64,000 nt of DNA, taken from Chamaecrista fasciculata. Lineage: Eukaryota; Streptophyta; Magnoliopsida; Fabales; Fabaceae. This document shows positions 33,932 to 44,090 of this stretch, in pieces. The position numbers were made by a program, and so were the translations under genes. The stretch covers positions 106,445-170,444 of the forward strand of contig QANZ01022632.1 of assembly GCA_003254925.1 (NCBI GenBank), in the 5' to 3' direction. The notes beneath the pieces are model-generated. The model searched no databases, had not been told where the DNA came from, and saw nothing but the letters and a program-made list of their open reading frames with translations. The stretch's first letter is position 1. Every line of letters begins with the position of its first letter.

Positions 33932-35288
33932 TTACTCCCCTCTTGGACAACGACCTTGTCCGCAAGGTCGGAAGAAGTAGAACACGCGTGAAATCCGGCA
34001 AGAAGCTCTCGCGACGGCGGCACATCACTGTTCCATTTGATCAGAGTTGATGTGCAATAACATCACCAACCAAAATACAATGAAAATCCAAAATAGAGCA
34101 AGGTGAAAGAATGACATAGAGCATGAAGTCGAAGTCGGAGTCGGGGTCATTAGTGCAAAGCGGCGACGACATATATTAGAACGATGTAACAAACATGTTA
34201 GGGAGACAAGTGGTCACCGTTAACTGCAACCGAAAAGCGAAGGAACCCATATGTTCCACCACCGAACAAGGACCATCATAAATTTATGATTAGGATGACG
34301 TCCAAAAATAGAGCATGGAAGAACGCGGAGCTTCAAATAGCAAGTCAGAAACGATAAAGATGCGTACGGGAAAGGATGTTCGCCAACATAAAACAGAGCG
34401 ATGTGGTGACAGCGAAGGTCGTCGGCGACTGCCCGACAATCGTGATGGAAGGATGACCAACAAGGAATCAAAGACTAGTTATCGAACAAGAGGGCTAGAC
34501 CAGTATGATTGCTCACCTAAATAAGTCGAACCATGAAGTAGAGGTTACAAATTTGGCACATCGCCTTGTTTGCCGAAATGAAGTGAACATCAGCGAGCGC
34601 TTCCCAACGAGAATCTGATATCGCGTCTTGCAATGCGTCGATCGCTGTTGCGGAAAGATTGTGGGAATTCGATTCAGTCATCACGAGCAACAGATTCGCA
34701 CATCCCCTGCTTCTGTCAGATTGAAAAGAATTGCGGATGAAAGAGAAAGTCCATTGACTTCCATCTTGAGCGGATCCATAGTCATCACGATGCTGCTACC
34801 GTCGGTCAAAATGAGAGTGTATGAAGTCACAATCTCTTCGTTAAGAACTTGACTAGCGCCAGCAGCAAAAACATTAAGTTCCTCCGCTTTAACTTCGGTC
34901 ACACACTCGACGACCACTAACGATGGAGCATCAGAGTTTGGCTCCACGAAATGAACGACAAGAGTTTCAATAGCCCCTGGTCTATCTTCCAATTTCAGTG
35001 CAGAGCGCGGAGTTGTAGTGAACTCCGTAGCGGAAATCGCCTCCGTCATGGTTTGGGTCGTTTGGCTAACCGAACAGGAATGAGACGACTGATATGTGGT
35101 ATCATCCGACGTAATCGCAGAAGATGACACAATGGAGTTCGCTACAATCACGGTGACAGGTGGAGGAGCTTGGTCGAGCTTCTTACTACGTGAATCTATG
35201 GCCTTCGTGATGCGATCAATAGCCGATTGCAAAGGATCAATTTCAGCTCCTTCCTCATGTTAGCCATGAAAGCCAATGAAACCACCAA
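33932..35288 (-). pseudogene. Internal region 2 of the array
   Basis: Same organisation as internal region 1. The gag-like frame at 34681-35232 (minus, 183 codons) is closed early by small differences ('AGDVRICCS' replaces the longer reading in region 1). The pol-tail frame is further degraded. Copy-specific substitutions show that the units are not recent perfect duplicates. Confidence 0.5.
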
Positions 35289-35435
35289 TGTTATGGTACT
35301 AATTAGTTAGATGAAAGATGGAGACAATACTCAGCCAATATTATTGAATCACAAGAAAGAGGCATAGTCACCGTACATACTGAAAAAGAAAATAACAGAA
35401 AGGAAATAGAATGCAGAAAAATGAGAGGTATAAAG

Positions 35436-35479
<44 letters not shown>

Positions 35480-35712
35480 CAGAGAGAGAAAGAGAGAGAA
35501 TCAGGGAGAAAATATCACAATTCATTCCACACCTATCCTAACCAATTTCCCTCATATTTATGCCCAACGTTCACCACTTTCCATGTGAGCATTTTGTCCT
35601 CATATATGAATAACAAACTTGCCAAATTGGTCCTCATGCATATTATTGCCTTCTCCATTGATGACTCATCTTGCACTTTACCTCCACGTTGGCATCTTCA
35701 AGACATGTTACA
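35289..35712 (-). repeat. LTR 3 of the array
   Basis: TG...CA repeat of 424 bp with a (GA)n stretch at about 35440-35477. Confidence 0.8.
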
Positions 35713-37078
35713 TTACTCCCCTCTTGGACAACGACCTTGTCCGCAAGGTCGGAAGAAGTAGAACGCGCGTGAAATTCGGCAAGAAGCTCTCGCGACGGCG
35801 GCACGTCACTGTTCCATTTGATCAGAGTTGATGTGCAATAACATCACCAACGAAAATACAATGGAAATCCAAAATAGAGCATGGTGAAAGAATGAAATAG
35901 AGCAAGAAGTCGAAGTCGGAGTCAGGGTCATTAGTGCAAAGCGGCGACGACATATATTAGAACGATGTAGCAAACATGTTAGGGAAACAAGTGGTTACCG
36001 TTAACTGCAACCAAAAAACGAAGGAACCCATGTGTTCCACAACCGAACAAGGACCATCATAACAAATTCCTAATTTATGATTAGGATGACGTCCAAAAAT
36101 AGAGCATGGAACAACGCGGAGCTTCAAATAGCAAGTCAGAAACGATAAAGATGCGTACGGGAAAGGATATTCGCCAACATAAAACAGAGCGATGTGGTGA
36201 CAGTGAAGGTCGTCGGCGACTGCCCGGCAATAGTGATGGAAGGACGACCAACTAGGAATCAAAGACCAGTTATCGAACAAGAGGGCTAGACCAGTGTGAT
36301 TGCTCACCTGAATAAGTCGAACCATGATGTAGAGGTTGACAATTTGGCACCTCGACTTGTTCGCCAAAATGAAGTGAACGTCGGCGAGCGCTTCCCAAGG
36401 AGAATCTGATATCGCGTCTTGCATTACGTCGATCATTGTTCGGAAAGATTGTGGGAATCGATTCAATCGTCACAAGCAACAGATTTGCGTCGTCCTCTAC
36501 TTCTGTCAGATTGAAAAGAATTGCAGATGAAAGAGAAAGTCCATCGACTTCCATCTTGAGCGGATCCACAATCATCATGATGCCACTTCCGTTGGTCAAA
36601 ATGAGAGCGTATGAAGTCACAATCTCCTCGTTAAGAACTTCACTAGCGCCGGCAGCAAAAACATTAAGTTCCTCCGCTTTAACTTCGGTTACACACTCGA
36701 CGACCACTAACGATGGAGCATCAGAGTTCGGCTCCACGAAATGAACGGAAAGTGTTTCAATAGCCCCTGGTCTGTCTTCCAATTTCAGTGCAGAGCGCAG
36801 AGTTGTGATGAACTCTGTAGCGAAAATCGCCTCCATCAGGGTTTGGGTCGTTTGGCTACTGAACAGGAATGAGACGACTGATATGTGGTATCATTTGGCG
36901 TAACCGCGGAAGATGACACAATGGAGTTCGCTACATTCACGGTGACATGTGGAGGAGCTTGGTTGAGCTTCTTAATAAGTTCATCTATGGCCTTCGTGAT
37001 GCGATCAATAGCCGATTGCAAAGGATCAATTTCAGCAGAAAGCCACATGTCAGTCATGAAAGCCAATGAAACCACCAA
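35713..37078 (-). pseudogene. Internal region 3 of the array (best gag start)
   Basis: The minus-strand frame at 36836-37084 begins 'MTDMWLSAEIDPLQSAIDRI' directly after the primer-binding-site position. This is a better gag start than in regions 1 and 2, where the start is disrupted. It is followed, in another frame, by 36270-36836 (188 codons), and a further frame at 35957-36466 covers the middle. The frames are broken relative to each other, so the region is a pseudogene. It probably stands closest to the ancestral unit. Confidence 0.5.
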
Positions 37079-37227
37079 TGTCATGGTACTAATTAATTAG
37101 ATGAAAGATGGAGACAATACTCAGCCAATATTATTGAATCACAAGAAAGAGGCATAGTCACCGTACATACTGAAGAAGAAAATAACAGAAAGGAAATAGA
37201 ATGCAGAAAAATGAGAGGTATAGAGAT

Positions 37228-37283
<56 letters not shown>

Positions 37284-37516
37284 CAGAGAGAGAAAGAGAG
37301 AGAATCAGGGAGAAAATATCATAATTCATTCCACACCTATCCTAACCAATTTCCCTCATATTTATGCCCAACGTTCACCACTTTCCATGTGAGCATTTTG
37401 TCCTCATATATGAATAACAAACTTGCCAAATTGGTACTCATGCATATTATTGCCTTCTCCATTGATGACTCATCTTGCACTTTACCTCCACGTTGGCATC
37501 TTGAAGACATGTTACA
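37079..37516 (-). repeat. LTR 4 of the array
   Basis: TG...CA repeat of 438 bp with the longest (GA)n stretch (about 37230-37280). Confidence 0.8.
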
Positions 37517-37579
37517 TTACTCCCCTCTTGGACAACGACATTGTCCGCAAGGTCGAAAGAAGTAGAACGCGCATGTTAC

Positions 37580-37685
37580 ATTACTCAACCAATATTATTG
37601 AATCACAAGAAAGAGGCATAGTCACCGTACATACTGAAGAAGAAAATAACAGAAAGGAAATAGAATGCAAAAAAATGAGAGGTAC

Positions 37686-37741
<56 letters not shown>

Positions 37742-37952
37742 CAAGGAGAAAATATCATAATTCATTCCACACCTATCCTAACCAATTTCCCTCATATTTA
37801 TGCCCAACGTTCACCGCTTTCCATGTGAGCATTTTGTCCTCATACATGAATAACAAACTTGCCAAATTGGTCCTCACGCATATCATTGCCTTCTCCATTG
37901 ATGACTCATGTTGCACTTCACCTCCACGTTGGCATCTCGAATACACGTTACA
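37580..37952 (-). repeat. LTR 5 of the array, truncated
   Basis: Follows LTR 4 after only about 60 bp of internal sequence and lacks the first about 50 bp of the LTR. This gives the right-hand outer end of the array (…ACACGTTACA, then GTACT). Confidence 0.7.
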
Positions 37953-38230
37953 GTACTGTAGTGGCAAAATGACTATTGATGGAAGAGGCCTGTGAATTTG
38001 GGGTGGCATTGCATCAAATTTGGAGATATTGCATTGCCAAAGTACTTTTAATTCATGTTTGGGTACGATATCTAGCCTAATCAATCGATGAGTGGAAGAG
38101 ATATAAATAGAAATTGTTATTCAAAGAGACTTGTAGAGGAGGTGAAGCCGGGTAAGGTTAATGGGTTGCTATTGATGAAGAGGGGATCGTAAGTGACGTG
38201 GTAGAGCTTTATTTCATAATTATAGGTAAG
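37953..38230. other. Spacer between LTR array and MITE
   Basis: About 280 bp without a recognisable gene or repeat arm. Confidence 0.4.
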
Positions 38231-38543
38231 CTATGAAGCATGAACACTTTATTTTGAAGGCATGTCACCGTATACTCGTATGAGATACATTCACATGACA
38301 CATATTCATGAGTTTCAGAATATAAAATTAATTTTTTATGACTTTAATATGACAAACAATAAAAAAAATAATAATGCATATAACATATATTATGAATAGA
38401 TATTATTAATTTTTAAAGGTCTCATAAAAAATTATGAATTTTTAATTATTTATATATATATATATGTCTTGTTATGTAAGTGTAATCTTAAAAATTTAAC
38501 GTGTCGATGTGTTTGTGTCCATGTCAATATCCATACTTTGATA
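38231..38543. mobile_element. hAT-like MITE, copy 2 (313 bp)
   Basis: It starts CTATGAAGCATGAACACT and aligns end to end with copy 1 (2787-3099) at the same length, including 'TTGAAGGC(A/G)TGTCACCGT' and the AT-rich centre. It is more diverged than copy 1, and its flanks agree in only 6 of 8 bases (TAGGTAAG / ATGGTAAG), so it is the older insertion. Confidence 0.75.
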
Positions 38544-38799
38544 ATGGTAAGTGGTCATGCTTAGACTCATTAAATTCACACCTTAACTGCTCGAGAATGC
38601 ATGGGATAGCGAAGTATGCTCGGATCTACCAAGGAATTGCAAAGTATGCTCGGATCTGCCAAAAAAAAATCAAGAAACTTTAACATCCAACTCAGGCTCT
38701 ATAAGTTAATGGATTAACATAATTGTGTATCAGTAACAAATTTTTTGTAGATAATTTTCGATAGAAATGCTACAGTAAAAACAATTGGTTAACTTAGTC

Positions 38800-39380
38800 A
38801 TAAATGCATGTCCCTAAGTTCCGTTTGGTCCTAAGGGTTTTAGAAGTTTCATTTTGGTCCCAAATTAATGAATATGATCATATCTCTCTCGTTGTAAGTT
38901 TGAATGTGATGAGTCTAGAGTTACTTGATACTTTTCACAAATACTTTCTCTATTCAATTGAGGCCATCAATAAACAAGGTCAAATTGGATACCCAAAGTG
39001 GGTCACTCATTTCATGGTTAAACAAAAGAAGTTAGTCTTATATCTCTCATTTCAAGTCATAATGCAATGAGCTTAGAGATATATATACAAGTTTCACTTA
39101 ATGAGTTTTTTTTTCTACCTAGTAAGGACTGTCAACAAACGAGATCAAATCGGGTTCGAAAGACCAAATTTTCACAATTTTTTACTTTTTGGTCCCAAAC
39201 CCACTTTATAGCCCACTTTGACCTCATTTGTTCATATTCACACTTGAAAAAAAAAAAGAAATATAATTATATTCAGTAATTTGTGACCAAAATGAAACTA
39301 AATAAAAATATTTAAGAGTTAAGACCGAAATAAACTTATTGACATAAATTTAAGATCAATTTAAACATTAAACCTAAACA
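38800..39380. repeat. Dispersed fold-back repeat (family B)
   Basis: Contains the family-B signature: 'TATCTCTC(A/T)(T/C)TTCAAGT', then 'CTCTATTCAATTGAGGCCAT' and 'CAAACGAGATCAAATCGGGT'. Related stretches occur at 3490-3900, 44100-44690, 46915-47160, 55490-55870, 59165-59420 and 60906-61715. Non-coding. Confidence 0.6.
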
Positions 39381-39499
39381 AAATTGAGAGCCTAATAACC
39401 AAAATACTTTCTAAAATGTAATCTAAACTATAATAGGAGTATAGGACATGGTATACCACGAAGTAGTTTGGCCACCGGGAATTTAATTCTTTATTCATT

Positions 39500-40170
39500 A
39501 CTATTTGTTTTGACTGATCCTTTAATTGGGTTCACATTCCTAGTTCCAATTTTGANAATGACTAAATTACCACTTATTTAACTTAGCTAATTAAATTTTA
39601 TTCTACAAACTCTTTTCATTTTTCATCTTTATCTTTGTTAACCTATCTAATTAAGTTTTACTTTGAAAATGATGTTAGTTATAGTTTGAGCGGTGACTTT
39701 TTTATATTATTTTTTTAATTGAAGAATTATGGACATTATGTGTTTTGAAATTATATTTTCTTGATGAAACTATTAATTTTAAAAATTTTAATTATGATAG
39801 ATTTTTTCTTTTATGATATAGGAACAAAGCACATTTTTTTAAGGTATTTTCATGAAGTGTTTTGAAGAATTTTTACATTTGATAAGCTATTATTTGACAA
39901 TAAAATGTCAAGGACATATTTGAAAAAGTATNTTGACAATAAAATGTCAATGACATATTTGAAAAAGTATTAAGCATTCCCAAAATTATCAAAGTTGAAC
40001 CAAACACAAGATTGTAATGTTCTTGGGAATATTGCAAAACAATCCCAAGATTGTTTTAACTCATCCAAACAAATTTTTTTATATACTTGGAAATCTTATT
40101 CATAGGGATCACATTCCCAAGAATATAATTCCCAGGAATGAAAAAACAATCTGTGTATCAAACGGTCCCC
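39500..40170 (-). mobile_element. Inverted MITE pair, left copy
   Basis: Its right edge ('CTGTGTATCAAACGGTCCCC') is a terminal-repeat-like end. The body is the reverse complement of 41525-42206 ('GGGAATATTGCAAAACAATC' corresponds to its inverse there). The left terminal repeat is not recognisable. N bases at about 39556 and 39932 interrupt it. Confidence 0.6.
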
Positions 40171-40829
40171 TAGAGTCATAAAATCATTAATTACAAATTA
40201 TTGCCAGTCAATTATCATGCAGAATATTTGATAAAAAAGAAATCATGCAGGACAGAATCCATGGGGTTCTTTCACATGGCTATGAGCCTATGACTATGTA
40301 ATTGCTGCCGCAGAAACTTCAGAGACCATGGAAGGACTCCAATGTAAATTTAGGGGTTGGGCAACCCTGCCAACCTATCAAAACTAACATAATATGTTAG
40401 TTTGAGTTTATTTGGGTTCAGCTAACAAATTCATTTGAGCTAGAAAAATTGAGTCTGCTTAACTTGAGTTGACTCATTGGCTTGTAAAAATTTTATATAA
40501 AAAAATTATTATAGTTGAAATTATATTTTGGTCCCTCAAATATTCTTATTTTCTCAATTTGATCTCTTTATAGTTTTGTTTCTCATTTTAGTCGCAAAGA
40601 AACAAATTGTGAGTGACCAACTTGAGAAAAGGAAAGCTAAGAGGGACCAAATTGAAAAAAAAATTAATCAGGTAAGGGATAAAAAATGGTTTGGGCCAAC
40701 CCATCAACCCAATCCAATCCAACTTGTCACTATTTGATTTGGGTTAGCTTAAATTAACTCAATTAATCCAACCCAAAAAATTCATTGCCACAACCTTTGG
40801 GATTAGCACCTCCATTAAACTTGGAAAGA
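40171..40829. other. Spacer with a short inverted 'GGTCCCTC' repeat
   Basis: Around 40530-40665, 'TTGGTCCCTCAAATATTCTT' and 'GAGGGACCAAATTGAAAAAA' are partly inverse, a small relic element. No gene seen. Confidence 0.4.
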
Positions 40830-41430
40830 ATTTGGAAGCTTTTGTTGATGATCATAAATTCATAATGATCATAAGAGGAATTTTGATGACCTCGTTAGCA
40901 AAATTCAATGCCAACTTGTTGGGTGGAAATGTAATCTTCTCTCTCAAGCTGGTCAGCTCCCACTCATCAAATTGTAGTGTAAGCGGATCCAATTTATAAG
41001 TTCTCTTCATTCACTGTGTATGCATTTGCTTAATCATCGACATCTATTCATTCCCAAATGCTTTGGGGGCTTGGGTCTCAGGGACTTTTGGATTGTGAAC
41101 AAAGCTTTGTTGGCGAAACAATTTTGGAGGTTTGTTGCCAACCTTGACTTGCTTGTCTCGAAGTGGGTTAATAATAAATATCTGGTGCACTTCGAGATTA
41201 GATCTTCGTCTTGTCATTATTTGCTGTAATTCAAAACATATTAATGAGTCATCTCAAATGGAGATTAGGGAACAGTGAAAACGTGGACATTAGAAGTAAA
41301 TTATGGGATCATTACCTTGAGGGTACCCCTACGGATGTAAAAATTGCGAATGTGTTTGACCATAACACTTATTCATGGATCAAACATCGACTTAGCATGG
41401 TTTGTTATGCTCAAGTTGACGCACAAAAAC
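40830..41430 (+). pseudogene. LINE (L1-type) fragment, reverse-transcriptase C-terminal side
   Basis: Broken frames encode 'VSKIQCQLVGWKCNLLSQAG', then 'LIKL', a stop, and further on 'FIPKCFGGLGLRDFWIVNKA', 'LLAKQFWRF' and 'WRLGNSENVDIRSKLWDHY'. These match the conserved order downstream of the reverse-transcriptase domain of plant L1-like LINEs (…GWK..LLS.AG…, P…GGLG…D…N.ALL.K..WR…, WR.G…W). Stops and shifts make it a dead 3' fragment. Confidence 0.7.
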
Positions 41431-41524
41431 TCAATCCAAGGGTTAAAAAATCATTTGTTAAATCAATCTATCTCTCCACATACATTACCTATCTTGCTGG
41501 AAAAAAAATATCTTGCTGGTGAAG

Positions 41525-42206
41525 GATTATTTTTTCATTTCCAAGAATCACATTCCTTCCCAGGAATAAAATTCCAGGATTATAAAAATGTCTGTTTGGA
41601 TGAGTTAAAATAATCCTAGGATTACTTTGCAATATTCCCAAGAATGTTACAATCTTGTGTTTGGTTCAACTTTGATATTCTTAAGAATGTTTAATACTTT
41701 TACAAATATGTTCTTGACTTTTTATTATCAACTACTAGTTTATCAAATGTAGAAATTCTTCAAAACAATTCATGAGAAAAATACTATATCATAAAGAAAT
41801 AATTATATCATAATTAAAATTTTTAAATAACATTAATAAATTAATGAGAAAAATACTATTTCATAACACAATGTCCATAATTCTGAACATAATAAAATTG
41901 TCTAAGAAAGTCTCACTCAAAGTGAAGAAATAATCAATAAGATTGTTGTCCTTTGTTAGAGAAAGAATTAATTAGGGGTAATAAAGTCATTTTGGATGGA
42001 AAAAATAATCTCATGTCATGGGATTAGACTAATCCCACCCCCTAAGAATTAAAAAATAGCTATTTTAGGAGATTATGCTATTCCCGGGAATACAATATTT
42101 CCGGGACTAATTTTCCAATCCGCGTACCAAACGCGCGGGATTACTTTAATCCGGAGCTTATAATCCCGGAACTATTTTTCCAATCCGTGTACCAAACGCC
42201 TCCTAA
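41525..42206 (+). mobile_element. Inverted MITE pair, right copy
   Basis: Right end 'CAATCCGTGTACCAAACGCC' with an internal near-repeat 'CAATCCGCGTACCAAACGCG' about 60 bp earlier. The body is the inverse of 39500-40170. The 'GTTTGGTACACGG' type of terminus is widespread among plant MITEs; superfamily not assigned. Confidence 0.6.
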
Positions 42207-44090
42207 AAGATGAGTATCGTTGGTTGGCATTTTCATTTTAGTATCAAAGGCATGAGCGGAAAAGATAAATCAATGCACCTCATTTTCATTACTTAGCATT
42301 TTAGATTCTTATCAATTAGTGATTTCATAAATATTTTGCCATGTCTAATTCCTTTTCTCCTCTTTTATGTTTTCCTTTTTTTTTCCTATCTGTTAGTCAT
42401 AATGCACAAGAAAATAACGGGAATTGAAAATTAAAATCGTTTCACTAAGTTAAACGTTCCTTAAAATATTTCCTCTTAGTTAGATTCCTTTACGGTTTTT
42501 TATAAAAACATTTCCTTATCTCAAAAAGTAAATTGCGAAATATAAAGAGTTAATGGTAGAGAGATAAACATCATAGTGGTTTGAAATAAGATAGTAAGGG
42601 AATTTATATTGCATGTGCAAAACTAACCAAATTACAATTAGAGCCAACCTAAGACTAGGATCACCCTTAAGGTCAATAACTTCCTTTTACAGTTCCCCAC
42701 AACCGCAAGGAATCCTCGCCGAGTAGTAGGTTCCTATCACATTCCTCTTATCTTGCAACTACTCACAGATCACCCAAGGTTTCACAAAAAATGATGTAGG
42801 CAACTTACTACCACTAGGATTATAACATGATAGTTCTCCCAGCCCCTAAGCCCCTTATATCAACCACACGCTTCTCACCACAAAAGGGTTTCACGAAGGA
42901 GGAGGGATTCATCTTCCTTACAACAAATGAAATGAAGTTTGAAAGAATTTGGGTTCTCACAAAGAGATGGAATTACAAGGATCTTTTCCATAAAGGATTT
43001 TACAATATATTGAAGGGTTAAAGCGAGTTTGGCAAGAGCACACAATAGCTTGTTCTATCTTGAGCTTTTCAAGTGATCTTCAATATATACTTCAGAGCTC
43101 TAGGAAGCCTTGTATAGAAATATTTTGAATTCCAACACCAACGGCTAGCAATTAATGATATTCGTAAATGTTCTTCAATTTTCATAGCACAACATCATTT
43201 GACTTCCATTTTGAGTTGATTTGTTGAAAGATAAATTGATTTTGCAATTTGACTTCAGTAAGATTTCTCGACAACAATCAATTAAGAAACAAATTTCTAG
43301 TTTCTTCCTTATATAGGTTATTTTCCTGAAATACAAAACACTAAGTTAGGAAACAAATTCCTGCATTTACTCATTAGATTAGGAATTAAGATAAATCAAT
43401 AAAAATCATTTTTAATATTTCAACACATGATTAACGATCATAATTAACAAATCAATGCTCATTAATCACATAATATTTTTGAAATATAAAATGATAGTAA
43501 TTAACCGTAATAAAGTTATTTTCTTAAATTTCAACTCATGAAATGTGCTTCATTAAATATAATTATAATTTCACATTAAATTCTAGATGGATGAGAAATA
43601 TTTTTAAAAATAAAATATATCAATTAAATTCAAAATTTCATAGAAGTCAAACTATCAATACAAAATTGATTCAGATTAAAAATAGATTTTGCAATAAAAT
43701 CCAAAATATTAACCAGATTCATGATGATACAATTAATAATTAAAGTCAATGGAATAAATTACTCAAAACAATTAATTTCCTTAACTAATAATTAAAATAA
43801 AAAATAAATAAGATTTTGGAAACAAAAGAGATATGGCAACTATTGATTTTATCACAATTAAAACATGGCCACAAAAAAAATAGATTTTGCACTTTGATCC
43901 AACAACACATAAGAATAACTTTTTTGCAAATTATTAAAAATAAAAATATACATAATAAAATAAGTAATAAGAAAATAAATAAATACAAAATGTAGTCCAA
44001 CACTATCTTTGTTATTATGTTTTGTTTTGCTTGTTATTTCTTTGTTTTGTTACCTTAAATTTTATTCATTTCAGTCCATAATTTCTTTTA
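42207..44090. other. AT-rich non-coding interval
   Basis: A moderately GC-richer piece at about 42640-43100 ('CGCAAGGAATCCTCGCCGAG' and 'AAGGGTTTCACGAAGGAGGA') looks like part of a retroelement LTR or untranslated leader, but no termini were found. The remainder is AT-rich without gene evidence. Confidence 0.4.

Larger units (their letters stand above)
31774..37952 (-). mobile_element. Tandem LTR-retroelement array with five LTRs
   Basis: A TG...CA repeat of about 370-440 bp occurs at 31774-32146, 33513-33931, 35289-35712 and 37079-37516, and truncated at about 37580-37952. It alternates with internal regions of about 1.36 kb that all share the same content. Each LTR (minus-strand sense) carries a CT microsatellite. 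The next internal base run is 'TTGGTGGTTTCATTGG', in the primer-binding-site position. The candidate 5-bp target duplication is GTACT (31766-31770 and 37953-37957), with three extra bases before the left LTR. Unequal recombination between LTRs is the simplest origin. No reverse transcriptase, integrase or protease motif is present, so this is a non-autonomous (LARD/TR-GAG-like) element. Confidence 0.78.

Noticed and set aside
33635-33980. Plus-strand frames with Arg-Glu runs in the LTR array (also at 35411, 37201 and 37423)
   Set aside because: They are translations of the GA microsatellite and LTR sequence; the element reads on the minus strand.
31766-37957. GTACT as a certain target-site duplication of the LTR array
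   Set aside because: Three extra bases (ATA) separate it from the left LTR, so it is kept only as a candidate.
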